This document shows positions 24,881-39,006 of a stretch of 64,000 nucleotides of DNA, piece by piece. Origin of the DNA: Himantopus leucocephalus (Eukaryota; Chordata; Aves; Charadriiformes; Recurvirostridae); NCBI GenBank assembly GCA_003993805.1, contig RSEF01000002.1, positions 8,934,667-8,998,666 on the forward strand, given 5' to 3'. The translations under genes and the position numbers were made by a program. The notes under the pieces are model-generated. The model ran no database searches, had not been told where the DNA came from, and worked only from the letters and a program-made list of their open reading frames with translations. Positions within the stretch are counted from its first letter, which is position 1, and every line of letters begins with the position of its first letter.

Positions 24881-27800
24881 GGCCCTGGACATGAAATCTT
24901 TCTTTCCATTTCCTTTTCTTAGAGAATGAATTGCACGAGTGGCAAAGAATGCCCTTTCCAAAGCTTTTATGTGGAGTGCGAGGGCTAACTTCAGAGTCCT
25001 TCAGCGCTAAACATAAAAATGTAAGTGCACTTTCAATCTGGGCCCAGCTGCAAGGCCAGCATCTAGTAACATTTCTTTCAAAAAAGGCTTTTAAGGATTA
25101 AGGCCTTCAGTCTTTCAAAAAAAAAAAAAACCCAACGGACTTTTAAGAATAAACTTAGAATAATTTGAGTTTCTTGTTCCACTGTCTGGTTTATTAGAAA
25201 GTAGACAATAATGCATTTTTAAATCAAAGTAAATAGAGGAGTACTTAGTTTCGGCAGTGGGAAAGTAGAAAGCAATCAATAAATGCCTTGGCTCTTTAGT
25301 GGGGTTTTTAATAGGGTAGGTTGAGAAAAGGAGCTCCTTTTTCATGTAATGATTTACTTCCCTGCATTCTCTTAGACAGTTAACTGTAAATGCCTTTGTC
25401 ATTTACAATTTCTTCTTCTACTACTCATTGAATTAGTGCTAATACTTAGTCTATTAAACACGTTAGAAATTCATATCTTGTACTGTCTTGCCTACTGTAG
25501 TCCCTCATATTATTTTAGATGCTGAAAACCACCAGCAAGGGATGTGTTCCTAACGCCTAAAACAGAGGAGGAGAAACCAAGCTGGGGAGGATTTTGTGCT
25601 TGACACGCGCCATGTTAGTCTGACAGCCCCAACCCCTTCTAGAGAGCAGGAATGAAACCTAAAGAAAGGCAAAGCACCCTGTGTTAGTGCACTTGCAGGA
25701 TGGTAGAAGTTAGTCCCGAGGGCAGCAATGGCCCCGTGGTGTACCTGAGGGGTTTGAGCGGGCGGGAGGGCAGGCGAGAGCTCGCAGGGAGCTCCCAGGA
25801 GCCCTCTCTCAGCAAACGCCATCCCGGCCCCCAGCTGCCTTGGAGAGCCGGGCAGCGGGACTCCCTCCGGCCCTGCACAGTGTCAGGGAGGATCTCCTCT
25901 TGGGTCGGGTTTTTAATGAATTTCACTGTCCTCTGTGCAGTAAATGTAATGACAGCATCTGTGCATTCACTCCAAAGAGCCCCATTAAATAACCTTATTA
26001 GATACTGGAACAGTCAGAGAACAACGGTGTCTATTCAGTGCTATCATTCCTGTGTCATGTCAGCAGAAAGTTTTAAATGCAAGTCTATCCTTTTGTTTAG
26101 TTGTTCCAGTAACTTAGTGCTGCTATTTATCATGTAGTTTATTACTATAGTTATTTTTCTTGCTAGATTCATATGCAGAGCAGTTGCAAGACCCTGATCC
26201 TACACCCATCAAAGTAGTAACAGAAAACAAATGGTGTTGAATCTGGCCTTACAGTAACATATTTTAGTACTATTTAATGTTTTACCCACGGCAGCTATTT
26301 AATGATGATACTATTTTACATGGGTGTTACAATTTTAAGAGAGTTACCAAGTCGCCTCTCATTTCCCTGACAGACAGCTTGGGACAAGCTTTAGTTTTGA
26401 GTGAGAAGTTGAGAAGTGAAATCACTTTAATTTAATTTAACTCCATGTGCACTTCCATGATTTAAATAAATACAGAAAATTATAATGGATTGTTTTAGTA
26501 GATAACAATGCTTGCTGGATTTTTGACAGAGACTGTTTTTCTGAAGCCGATTTCCACTGAGAATTTGAACGTTCTTGATGTATTTACAAGGTTTATCCTT
26601 TGTTACTAGGGAAGATAAACCGATTTAGATTTAGTCTACTTGATATTCCTTCCTCACCCCAAACTCACAGTAACTCTGAGCTGATCAGGTTTTTTTCTTT
26701 TTGTGTGATCTAGAGAAAAGTTGAGAATTTTCTCATTTCTTGTCTTTCCTGCAGGCTTATTGTAGTGACTAAAAGTTTGATATATTGCAAGACATTTTTA
26801 TTGAGTGTTTCTGGCACAAAAAAAGGAAAAAAAAAAAAAGAGATTATGAGTCTTCCCACTTTAATTTTTCTGAACCAAGAGGCTTGGATAGTGTAGATAA
26901 TAGTTTGATTTTTAGATATTAATCCAGCCAGCAGCTGCTTAGGGTTTGCTGACCATCCATGTTCTTGTGTTTGAACTAGCTGGAACGAGATGAGTCAAAG
27001 GGAAGGCGAATATGAATTTTAAAATCCTTTTAAAGTATTGATTTCCAAATTCTAAAACCCAGCAAAAAGATTCGATTTAGCAAAGCCGAACCAATGGTTT
27101 ATTCTCTCGCATTCAAAAGCTTGGATTATAATTGATGAGCACACACGCTCTGGCCTGGGCTGGCTGCGGAGGTTATCTCCCCAAGTCCTTTCCTTGCCCC
27201 TGCTACCCTATTGTCTGAGGGTCTTGTGAGTCAGCTCCTGAGCAGATGCAGTTTATACCGTGACATTTTAAGGCAAAACAAAAGATTCCTTAATTCGCCT
27301 TCTGACTCATCGTGATCAAATGATTTTGGCTAATCTGAACCCTTGCTGAGGTTTGGCTTATCTGCTGTGTGGATTTAACAATCATAATGAAGTTGTGGGG
27401 TTAGCTCCTCTCTGAAAGGATTTTATGAAAGAAAATGCTTGCCCATATTCGTGTTAAAATGGATTCAATCTGCTTGTTTTTGAGTCCTTGTGCAAAGTCT
27501 GAGAAAATTCTATTGTTCGGTTGTGCTGATACAAGTCTAGAGGAGACTATTTCTGACATGCTCTTGGTGAACGAGGGAATATTTCTCCAGCCCAGGATCC
27601 AGCTTCTCCCATGAAAATAAAACTTAACATACTACGTGTCATACAGTGGTTGAGAGAATATATAGTGTAAAAGAGAGATTACTTTTTTTAAAGTGGTATT
27701 TAATGGTAAGAGGGCAAGAAGTGGGATTAGAAATAGGTGGTATTCTGGAGAAAAAAAATACAGCAGAAAAATTCAGGACTTCAAAATGTAATTGTTTTCA

Positions 27801-28689
27801 TGTTCTAAGTTTGAATTGATCACATTGCTGGTCTTTGAGATTTGGGTGACATAGATTATTATCTCTAGGACAAAGGAAAAAAATGCAGGCTGGCAAAGCC
27901 AAAAAAAAAGGTTTTGCTTTATACACTATTGTGCTGTCCACAAGACTGCCTCAGTTCTCAGCAGCAATAATGCTAACCGTGTAAAGCTGAAACGTTGCTA
28001 TTTCGGTTTCAGAAGGAAGTTCTTAATGTCCATGTAAACATATCGTATGTTATAAGGCCTTTTTTTCAAATGAGCTGCATTTATGTATTGTAACTTTTAT
28101 GTAATGAGTTACCCTGGAAACACAATTAGGCAAATAGTGCTCATTCTTGCAGCCTTTCCCAGCAGATAATTAATCACAATGAGAGCTGGGCCCCCAGCTA
28201 CACGCAAAAGTGTATAGGGAATGTATAGGACAGTTTTTTACGGTCCAGCCTGCGATGCTCGGGGAACTCTCGCTAGTTAGCACAAGCTGTTTAAAACAGT
28301 GGGTTTTTTCTTTTGCAAAACGCATTTTGAGGCATAAAGCTTTAAAGCTTTTGACACATTATTGACACTATAGAGTCATCAATGAATAGTTCATAAAATG
28401 AAGATAAAAAAGTAGTGTGTTCTACAAGCTTCTGTTGTGAAATGAATCCGTGACCACGGGGAGGGTGTTGTTGTGTTGTTGGTTGATGTTTGCTAGTGTA
28501 AGTTGTATGGACTGCATTTTTAGATGGTTTCCTTTATGGCATATAGAGATTTCAAACAGAAAGCAAACAAGTTATTGATGTAATTTCCTTGGCTTTTTTT
28601 CTCTTTTATATAGTTTACCGGTCAGGGATTACTCTAGAAGAGCCATAGTTCTTGAGTTGTTTGCTGCTCTGGGGATTTTATTGGAAAAG

Positions 28690-29180
28690 AATTGGGACTA
28701 GGAAAGTGTGGTAGAAAGCAATCCTAATTATTCAGGGTTTGGGGCAAATGAATTGTGAAGAAAGACTGATCAGACATGGACTATTCCTTGGGAAAGGGAG
28801 CACGAAGGGGGGTCCCCATAGAGCATTAGAAGACCCTGAAAGGAATGTATTGATGTCAGTAAGCAGCTTGAGATAGTGACTAATTTGAAAACAAGAGGTC
28901 ATTGACTGAAACTAAGGAGGAGACAAGCAGATAAGGAATTTGGGCGGCATTTTTTCGCACAATGGGTAGGTTAGAATATGGAAAAGTGAAAAAGCTAGTT
29001 ATAGAAGTACTGTGCTATCAGTTTGAGAAGCAGCTGGGCAAATGTTTGGAAAAGGAGGTTTATATACAGAGTGAATAACTACTTTTTTTGTAGCTAATCT
29101 CATGCAGCAGTCCATAGAAGGATTTGAAGAGAAGTGTTTAATTGACCAGATGGTAGTCTTCTGGCTGTAAAGGGTACGAT
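28690..29180 (+). mobile_element. Old CR1/L3-like LINE 3' fragment, sense
   Basis: The sequence follows the layout of the 3' part of CR1/L3-type LINEs. A gaagaaagactgatcag...ggacta block is followed by acaagaggtcattgactgaaactaa, and then by cattttttcgcacaatgggtaggttag. The last part corresponds to the widespread ...tttttcacacaatggg(t)... segment that encodes the end of the LINE reverse-transcriptase ORF. It is heavily decayed and 5'-truncated, with no open frame. The boundaries are approximate and the subfamily is not determined. Confidence 0.5.
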
Positions 29181-29700
29181 GTATATTACCTAACGAACGT
29201 GTAATTATTCCACAACTTCTATAGCTGGACCAGTTTAGTCACTTTTAAGGATAAACTTCATTAAAGAAAGTATCCATAATAGTTGCATCTTTTATTCAGG
29301 TCACTCCATGTACTGTCTTGTGAAAGCATTGCCACCTACATGCAAAGTAAAATGAAAGTAATGTAAAATGTAGTTCTTAAAATTTAATAGATTCATGTGG
29401 GCGAGCTACTTCTGTGTCCCCTGTAAAGCAAATTCACATTTTCCAAAGGGGACGCCAAGATTTTTTAGGGCCAACTGAGACACGCTTTCTGAAATGTCAT
29501 TTTTGCAATCAGCATCTGAACTTTGTTCATGTTTGATTCAGCACATGGAGATGAACTGCCTTTCAGGTAGTTCGCCGGTAGTTTCTAGAAGAGGTACTAA
29601 AAGTGTAGAATTGTGTAGAAGTCTATGGGAGCTGATACTGCAGAACACCTATCAGTAGGCAGTAGCAGCACATCCACAATTCTTGCTGTGTATAGATTTT

Positions 29701-29737
29701 GTACGTGCGTGTGTGTACGTGCATGCGTGCATGTGTA
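29701..29737. repeat. Alternating purine-pyrimidine (GT/GC/AC) tract
   Basis: The run gtacgtgcgtgtgtgtacgt and the following gcatgcgtgcatgtgt alternate purine and pyrimidine throughout. Such sequence can adopt Z-DNA under supercoiling. It is a short, imperfect (GT)n microsatellite inside a PTPRN2 intron. Confidence 0.6.
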
Positions 29738-32700
29738 AGTTGAATTTAGATGTGTGCACTCATATTTTCTAGAGTGACTATAGGTGATTATGGGATATCT
29801 TACCCATATGGAATGTAACTCATTAACTTCTATTTCTTGCATGTAGTAATTTAGGCATATTCCGTTTGCTTTTAACTTCTGAGGAGGTTGGGGGAAATCT
29901 AGATGTAAAAGAGAAACAATTCCTGTATGATATAGAGTGTGATGTGACATATTCTTATGCACAGTGGAAAGGAGGAAGGATTTGGCCTCAAATTAGCATC
30001 CATTTGCATTCAGTTACAGTGAGTGGTTTCTGCATGTTTTTTCTGCATTGACAAAGGATATTAGCCTAAAACCTGACGTGTCAGTAGTGAATTTCTGTCT
30101 CTGCAAGACTGTTAAAATCAGTGTAAGCTTAGAAGCATTATTTTCCTGGTGCAGTTTTTAAAATACTAGGCTGTTCCTAGGTGTTCCATCTTCAGTATCA
30201 CCCTCATTTGGATTGCATACTGACAAAGCCATATCACTTACATTTATACATTTATAACATGCAGTTTTCAAGTATTAATATAAAACATGTAAGCAATAAT
30301 ATTATGAACTGTATTCTCACGTATAGGTGTGTATATGACTGTCACAATAATTTTCATTACTTTGCTTTTATTACTTTAAGTACTCCCTTCTCCATTTGTA
30401 TGCTTGCTTTGCCCGTTTTTTTCTGGTTTTGTTGTTGTGGTGGATTTTTGTGTGTTTGTTTTTTTAATAAATGTAGTGAAATTTTTATTTGGGTCATTTT
30501 CAGGTGTATAGAAGCCCTTAGCTATTTTGTGTTAAGTTACAGACAGTTCACAGATTCAGGTATACATTGGATCCATCCCTAAGTACATACATGCATGCAC
30601 ACAGATTTTGTTCATCTCAGAGGAAGAATAAGCTTTTAATGAAAATGCCAGCCTGAATACATTTATCTTTTTTGTTATCTTTAAAATTGTGTCCCTCGCT
30701 AGGTTTTTGCTGACGCTTTTCTCTTTCCATGAAAAGCATCAAATGATCCTCCTGGCCAATAGCAGAACTCCAGCAGCTACAGCAGCAGACATCTGGATAA
30801 CTACAAATGAAAACTGCTTTTATTTTTGTAGTTTCTAGCTGTTGTTCAGCTCCCTTTTTTAACTCTAATATTTACAAGTGTTTTTATTTAATGGGCACTC
30901 AGACAATGCAAGTTGAAGAAAGAAAATACTCTTGTTTCTTTGCAGCAGAGCACTATACAAACAGCATTTACTCTTAGAACATGTTTTTCACTTCCATGGC
31001 CTTCCCTACTGCAACTGTTTTATCTTTTTGTTGTGGTTCCATGTTTCTTTTTCTTTTGTCATATCCATCAAAATTGCCAAACTGGGGAGGTGAGGGAAGA
31101 GGGGAAGGCAACAGACACGAAACACAGATCTCAAACACTCTTAGATTTGGCAGATTCTAGCATTTGTGAGCCTGAAACTGCAGAGCAGAAACTCAACTCT
31201 TTTCAGCCCAGGTTCATTCCAGCTAACTTCAGCCATATAAAGCATCTAGCATGAAGCATCTCACCTAACCTAGTTGTCTAGGTCTACTCAGTCATCAATG
31301 GAGAACGATGCACACCTCTGGAGGATAATTCTCAGGCAAATGAATTGCCCATCAGAGCTTCTCCTCTCTCTCTTAGCTGTTGGGAGAGGAGATGACTAAC
31401 TCTGATTCGAACTTCAAGGATGGCTGGAGTAGATGAGATGAGGCTGGGCCTTTGAGACTAAGCTAGTTAGTAAATATTACCGCTATGCCATTAAAACTAA
31501 TGGTCAGTGAAGAAGTGGTGTTCCACTCCCCCTAGTTATGACCCTTTCTTCTTTAATCAGATTGAGTTTGCCCCTCATATGGTGTGATTAAATGTTTCAC
31601 TGCAACATTTAGTACCCAATGGGGCAGACACTTGCTGGAGCAGCTACGCGAGCCGTCCTTTAGAAATTGTCTGTGGGAAGATGGAGGCATCCAGAGCTTT
31701 GGGGGCACTGCAAATCTACAGCATATCTGTGCTACGTCCAGCTAACTCGGGCATTGGGAACAGCCTAGCTGTGACAGTGTAATAGTCCATGAGTACTGAT
31801 ACACTCTCCTAACGCCCCAGAGAACCCACTTCTGTTTCTATACAGTATCACAGCCAGCAGTATAGGTCAGCCCTTTCTGTGTATTATGCTCCTGGCAGAC
31901 CTGGCTCTAGTTACTGTCTGTCCTTCTTTAGGAGCTTTCTGTCCTTTAGGAGGTTTCTGTCCTTGGGTCTCCACAGTTCACTGTCTGCCTCCTTCCTGAG
32001 GCAAAGCTGAGCGCAAAAGAGGGACAGAAAATGTTGTACTAAACCCAAGAAAGCCTATTTGTCAGAGTCCTCACGTGGGGAGGGAAGAAAGGCAGCATAA
32101 AACCACCGTGCACAAGTTTGCTTTGACCATGAAGCATCGCTTTTAGGCATGAGTCATGCAGTCATCACCCAAACATGCAAAACACTTGTATTCTTCCTAA
32201 ACACAGACAGGCAGCGATGAGACAGCTGATTGTCCTTGCTGACACTGTGTTTTTGCCCTTATTTTCTTTCTCATGTGTATTTTTCCTATTTCGTAATATC
32301 ACAAGTGATTCTTCCACGGCGCTCCCGAGTGCCTGCGAATACTGCGCCAGGCGTGACTCTGAGGCTAAAAGGCTGCTGATCAGCAGCATCTTGCAAATAT
32401 TAATTGGATCTTTTTCAGCTTCTAGCAACAGGAGAGGAAAGAACTGTATTAGGGACTCTTCCTTTGAGATTTTAAGAAGCCAGTTTTTAATCTGACCTAA
32501 CAAGTCCCTTTGCCCTTCAAGGCCTAATTCAAAATCTATACAATATAATAAATATGAAAAGATGCATTAAGCAGGTAATATCTGACTAGAATGAAACGGA
32601 ATACTTACTGCTGCAAAAAGAAAGGCACTTGACAGGTCATTTCTGTATTCCCCGTAGTACTCCGGTTTTTATTCCCACACAGATCATCATCATCTCCTTA

Positions 32701-35700
32701 AGGAGAAATAGTAACAGTACTAATAGTCCCACATTTACAACCGCTCAGCATGACTCCTACATCATATATTCAGCTTTGTGATCACTTTATGATCAAGGGG
32801 AACAGAAAGAGGGCTGAGAAAGGTGCAAAGGGTATTGGAAAAAAAAAAATGGAGTATCTATCTAGGTCCTCACCTCTCTGGTGTCCAAGTACCTTGTAAT
32901 CATTAATGGATTTGCCTTCATAACAACTTATTAGGTAAGAAAAAGATGGTTCATTTTATAAATGATGGCGTGAAACATAGGGTGAATGTAATGCTTTAAC
33001 CAAAGTGGTGCAGGAAGTCCGAGTCTCAGTCTGGAAGAGAATTCAAATGTATCTAAACATAGCAACCTAATGACCAAGCCATCCTTTAGGACTCGCAGTA
33101 ACAGATTTATAGCTGTTCTGCAGAGTTATAATCGTATCTTTTTGAGGATATATGCCGGTAGATCTGAAAGTTGTTCCCAGCTAGAAAAATCCTTTTTAAT
33201 TTAATATTTATGAGTGATATGTATTTGTGAAACATCACAAAGAAAAATCTCAGTTTGGGTTATTTAAAAAGAAACCCCCCACAAATAACTGCTTTGATGA
33301 AGTATTTAAGGATCATTTTATTTTTATAAATACACAGAAAATTCAGAGCATCTAGAATCTAAAATATTCCTTTTAATACAGTCCTTTAATATAAAATTCT
33401 ATCAGTCTCACAGAATCTATGCTGTACTTTTCATTAGTAATGAATAAAATAGAACTTTTGATTTTGCCTTCAGTGCAAGTATGTTCGAGCCAGTTACGTA
33501 AAAATAAAATCTCAAAGCTTGGCTTAATTAAGCCATAATTTTCATACATTTATGTAACAAATGCTGATTGTTCTTATAACTGAACAGAAAAACCCAGCAC
33601 GTTTTCAGTTGCACAAGTTCTGTAGCGTGCTGAACCTGAAAACCCCTTTTTAACGATATACCTTAATTTTTTCTTCCCAGCTGATGTATTAAAAGATGTT
33701 ACCCCTCTCGACAAACTTTGGCTGTCGTACTGCTGTACCACCACAGTGACAGCAATGCTGCAACAATGTGGAAGGGATTATCCTCCACAGAGTGTTTCTC
33801 ATGTGTCTTGTGCTTATCAAAATGGGTTCCCTGCCATGTTTAGGGGGAGGAGAAGAGAGGGAAGATTTTATTATAACAGTCATAAAACTAACATTAGGTA
33901 ATTCATGATGATTTTAAATATTGCGAGCTGCTGCTGGTCACCTCATGGAACGTATTGCAGCAGAATTTGGCTAGTTCGTTATTTATTGCAGGAGGAAAAG
34001 GGAATTCAACTTTTACTCATGTTTTTATGACATGCTGGATACTCCACTTATGCAACTATCTAAGGGCAAACACTTTAACCCCTCGAGATCTGCTAATCAG
34101 GAGCACCAGCTGTTAAATGCCAGCATGCATCCTGCGTTGGTGCCTGCAGGGAGAGAAAGGGTTGCAAAGGATATGACCCTAAACTTCAGAAACCGCTTCT
34201 CTCCTTGGGGGCAAAATATAATTCAGCTTGCATCTTCTCCTCTTTTCTTTCAGTTTATCCAGTTAATGTTCCTGACGTGGGTTGTTGTGCACTCACTGTG
34301 AACGCTTCAAGCCTTTAGGAAGATGATAGTTAATTGCTGAAGTTAAAATCTGCCTTGCACTGGTGTGGAAGTGCTTTCAGAGATATTTACTCAGCTGGCT
34401 CAGTGAGCTGCTGCAGGCAGGGGGAAAGCGAGTAGTATCTGGCTCACAGTGAATTACTGCAAATGCATGTTCTGTTTAAAAAAGAAACCACATTGCACAG
34501 GCATTTTTCACAATACTGCTGGTACAACATTAGCTCCGTCTCATACTAAGCTAGATTCTTACGTTCATTTAAAACAAGCAATGAAATCCATTGTGAAAAA
34601 GGAACCTGTCACAAACAGAAACCAAATTTATTCCCTGCAGAGTAAAATACAGTCAAAAGGTGAAACGGCAGTTCTTTATTCTTTAAATGCTTCCTCTTTT
34701 ATCCCCCTCTTTATTTTCTGAAAACAGTAGTACTGTCAAGCAGACAGATATGTATCGGTGGGGAGAAAAGATAAAAAATATTGCCTTTTTGACATATTTT
34801 GTGTTCTCTTTTCCAATTGTCAGTGCTGTCCACCCAAGTATTTTTAACCCTTCCTCTAGATCATTTGTTGTATGATAACAAATTGATGTCTCCATCTATT
34901 ACTGGACTTCATAGTTTAGTAGCCGGAGAAAAACACTTCCAATAATGGGATATCCTTGGAATCAGTGGATCGAGTTCTTCCAGCTTTTACTCTAAACCAC
35001 TGCATCAAGTTTAGATTGCATGTGGGCTTTCCAGATAAGCAATGTTTAAAATACGTTAGCAGTGTGTGCATGTTTTGCGGCCATCTCAGTAAGTGCATGA
35101 TTTGACCCTGCTGTCCTTAGGTGCAATATCCCTCTCTCCCAATGCCATGTAACAAATGATGTATTTTTTGTTACCTGAAATGGCTCAAATGCATAAATAA
35201 AGTGTTATTGGGTACTAAAAAGTGTTATGCCGTACTGTTGTACTCTCAGATTAAAGAGTACAACAGAGCGTGGCGAAGATGATGTTGAATTTGTGTCATA
35301 TTTCAACAAAATAATTCCAAAGGGAGTTGAAAGCTCACACTGCAGTTAAGCACTGAGCTCCTCTCACCTGTGAAGGCAGGTTGGGTTCAGAACACCCTTT
35401 GTGCCTTGAAAATCTTTTCCTTTGTCTGTCTCTGTCACCTTTCTGCAGACTATCATTGCACACATCAGTGGAAGTGAGCTGAATTTACATAATATAACAG
35501 CAATCTAGCGTAAGTTTGAATAGAAAAAAAGCCCTCATCACAAAATGAGATGTAATAGTGGACTAGCAATATATATTTAAAGCCATTTGTTTTAGGCACA
35601 ATAAGGGAATAGATACAGAACATGTAGCGGTGGATGTGGGGGAGGAAGAAAGGTTTGCTCAAGTAGAGAGAAAGCAAGTCATGCTTTCCTATGCCATTGA

Positions 35701-37789
35701 TTTCATCCTTTTTCCTGTGAAATTTCTTATTCCAAGATATTTTTCTTCCAAAACAGCTTCCCGTCTTTGCAACAATAAGTTTTGTTGATCAGCCTCTCTA
35801 GGCACTTAGGTAGTTCCCATCACCATAGTATCAAAGGCTTTCAGAAATGGAAAAAAAAAGGGTAGCAAACCAATCTCTGCTTCTGCTTTGCCTTTTCTCT
35901 CACCCCCTAGCCTCTCAACAAGACATGTGCTTTGGGCAAAATCATACTTTGCTCTCCTTTTCCTTTTAATTACCTATGGCTGAGGACATCAGAACTGCTT
36001 GTGGGTGATGTGCTGATCACAGCCCATGGGCTGGGGGACACTAATCAGTAAAAACTGATGTTTCAGGGACTTCTACTGACAAACCACTTAAAAAGAAGCT
36101 TCCCATCAAGCACACTGGCCCACTAGGGCTATTCTTATGTTCCAGTGCAAGCATATGCTTTGGTGTTTTGCTAAATCAGGATTTTTATAATCAGGCGTTG
36201 TTCATACTATTAGGCATGTCATTCCGTTAATGATGATAAAAAAGCAAGCATCAGTTTGCTAGTAAATGCCTGCAATCTGCATCACAGGAATGGAGGAATT
36301 AACTCTTTCAAAGGTAAGCTCAGAAGCCTGTCTGGCCGTTACAGAGTGTTATTAGGTCTTGTCATGAACCTTTTCCCTTTTTGTCCTGAGGCTAGGGTAT
36401 TTTCAAACAAAGACCATCCCTTATTGGAGGGAGGACATACACGCTTGCAGCCATGGGGAAGCCCACCTGGCACTCGAGCCTGCCAGCTCCACTGGGAGGA
36501 TCTCTGGGTTCATCCTTGCAGCACTCTCGGAGGCCAGCTCAGGACTCTGGTTAACCTCATGCATGGATGTCAGTGTCTTAAATTTTTCTCATATCTTAAT
36601 TTCTGAAAGAGAGAATTCCTCTTATGTTGAGCCAAGATGCTACTGGGACATTTTAATTCCTGGTAATCTAATGAGGCCACAAGTAAGGCTGTAAAGCGTG
36701 TGTGGCACTCACACAAATTTGCTTCCATGGACATCTGTGGTGGAACAAGAAAATCCCACCTAATCGCACGTACATATATGAGACTAAACACTGAAATGAG
36801 CTACCGTGTTACACCAGTGCTAGAGTGTACAAAGAGTGTACCTTTACTGATGCTTTCCAGATGAATTGCCACTGCAAAACCTGCACCAGAATTAAGGTGT
36901 AATTACTGTCACCGTTATCAGTCTGTACAGCATCTGTGAGTATGTATTGCTCTGCACCATTGTAAGGAGGTTTGGAGTTTTTTATTTCAAAATAAAACTT
37001 TCTATTTTTTCCAAAGCTCATCCCTGTGAATTCCTGTACAATGCATAGAGGGGAAAAAAGCAAAAACCATACAGTGCCCCGACCCATGGTAATTAGCAAA
37101 AAAATCTGTCAGATAGCTTTTCTAAGTTGTCACTGTTATATTTACTGAATTAATTCATTCTATTTCTGATACAGCTGAAGAACATATTTTCATCGATATG
37201 AAGAACATATTGCAAATCAATTATTCTTCTAGACCTTGTGTTATTTTTAAATATTTTCTTATGTCTTTTATCAAAGGAAAACAAATTAAATCATTTACTT
37301 TTAATTGCTTTCCTGAATTTTTGGAAAGATGTTATAAAGTTGTTTGGAAAGAGTTATAAAGTTGAGTTGGGTAAATGAGGAGATGCATAATGTTCACATT
37401 GACGTGAACCTAATTATAGTTAGACTTAAGCCCTTAAATTGCAAGAGTTGTAGAAATAGTGGTAAGCATTGGCCCCATCCTGCAAATCCAGCCCTGGGAA
37501 TTAAACAAATATATGTTCTAGATGTGTACAAGTGAGCTGGTGCAGGAGCAACGCTTAGGTGCGTGACCCCCAAGTTAGGCACCAAGACCGCTATGAATAG
37601 TTGGGGAGACTTAAACGCGTCCAGAAGGAAGTCCCAAATTGGCACAGCCTGGGCTAGGAGATTTCTGGGGTCAGGTAATAGGAAATGGTTGTCAAATTGC
37701 ATATCGAAGGGCCACAGTTGTCTTCAGAGCACACCACTGAGTATCCTTCAAAATGGAGCAGATTTCAGAACGTAGCTGATCCCTGTCCT

Positions 37790-37817
37790 TGTAGCCTCTG
37801 TAGCTTCAGAGGCTACA
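37790..37817. repeat. Perfect 11-bp inverted repeat with 6-nt loop
   Basis: TGTAGCCTCTG (37790-37800) is followed by the loop TAGCTT and then by CAGAGGCTACA (37807-37817), an exact reverse complement. As RNA it would make a stable short hairpin inside the PTPRN2 intron. It is too short for a typical microRNA precursor and lies in ordinary AT/GC-mixed sequence. Confidence 0.7.
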
Positions 37818-38932
37818 GACCCACATCTGCCTTAGACGAATGTATGAACATCCAGAGCTGGAGAGGATAGGGAAGCGGAGATGAAGCAGTTAGTTACACT
37901 TGGGCTAGGGTGACCCTCTGCCCCTCTGCCTGATGCTTTGGCACTGCGTGATGTTCCTGCAAGATGCAGAAGGGGACGGATGTGAGACAGCCAAGTTCTG
38001 TGGCTGAACTTCTCAGCTCAAAGGATTTCCAGCCAGGCTTCTACTCTTGGAGTTCACACTGGAAGGACCAAAATCCTGATTTTCCCTCAATCGCCTCAAA
38101 AAACACATATCTGGTTAGGCACTGATGGATAATGAGAAGGGTGGTCTTGAAACATGTTAAACTTGAGGAAATTAAGGAGGAAAACAGCATCTCCTTGTCC
38201 CCTTTGGTTCTCTGGGCTCTGGGTTATTATAAGGAAGGCGAGAGGCACAAGGGCTTGCTTTGCTCTCCACGGATCATGTTTGAAAAGAAAGCACCTCCAT
38301 TTGCACTGAGGAAGGGAGGCAGTCCCCACAGCAGCTGGGCTCTGTGTGCCTATTTTCTGCATCCTGATGCTGCTGATTGCTACACAGCAGCGGTGTCCAG
38401 ACACCCCAAGTGTAACCTAAAGGAAATGCCGTAGATCTGCCGGCTGAATCAGTGATCACATAGCGAGATGGTCTGGCAGGTCCTGAACTAGGAAGCCACA
38501 GACGGCTTTTCTGGATCTCAACTGCAGGTGACAAAAGTTCACCTAAATCTTGTTTTAACAGCTTAAATCTTTATGTGGTTCAGGCCCTTAATTCAGTGCA
38601 TACTCTTAAAAGTGACAAAGGGACACTCGGTGGCATTGCCATGATGGACCCTTAGGTTCTGCAAAATATATTCTACTCTAGGTGCAGAGGCATTTTTAGG
38701 AATTTGTTTTTCTCTGGCTTTTCTTGAATTAATGTTAATAAAAGCTGCCCCAACCTCTTATTTTTCTATATGAACACAAAAATTGCAGCTGCCTGCCAAG
38801 TCTGCTGAGAGATGGATGTAATAATTTTCAATTGGACTGTTAGCCCAAAGGGAACCCGATAGCAAGAGATTGACAGATGCAGCATGGATTATCTTGTGCT
38901 CTGAACTCAGCCCAATTTGTGGTTTGTTGCAG

Positions 38933-39006
38933 GTGCTAAAGAGATTGATATTGCTGCTACCCTGGAGCACTTGAGGGACCAGAGACCAGGCATGGTCCAG
39001 ACAAAG
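38933..39006 (+). CDS. PTPRN2: PTPRN2 coding exon f
   Basis: The exon is 74 nt. It completes the Gly codon (G|GT) and reads [20 protein letters not shown] followed by VQTK, in phase 0 before gtactg. The segment matches the C-terminal helix and Q-loop region of the PTP domain, where the QT...Q motif holds the catalytic water in active enzymes. [13 protein letters not shown] is the PTPRN2 form; the paralogue PTPRN has HVRDQRPGLVRSK here. This is the best residue-level evidence for the gene assignment. Confidence 0.97.

Larger units (their letters stand above)
22706..38932 (+). other. PTPRN2: PTPRN2 intron 5 of the window (16.2 kb)
   Basis: A GT-AG intron (gtgaga ... ttgtggtttgttgcag). It is mostly AT-rich sequence without recognisable content. 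Exceptions are the GC-rich patch at about 24.56-24.88 kb, a LINE fossil at about 28.7-29.18 kb, an alternating purine/pyrimidine run at 29.70 kb and an 11-bp perfect hairpin at 37.79 kb. The open frames are short and inconsistent with protein families I know. Confidence 0.88.

Noticed and set aside
28336..28351. Perfect 16-bp palindrome AAAGCTTTAAAGCTTT
   Set aside because: Short, low-complexity and without context suggesting function.
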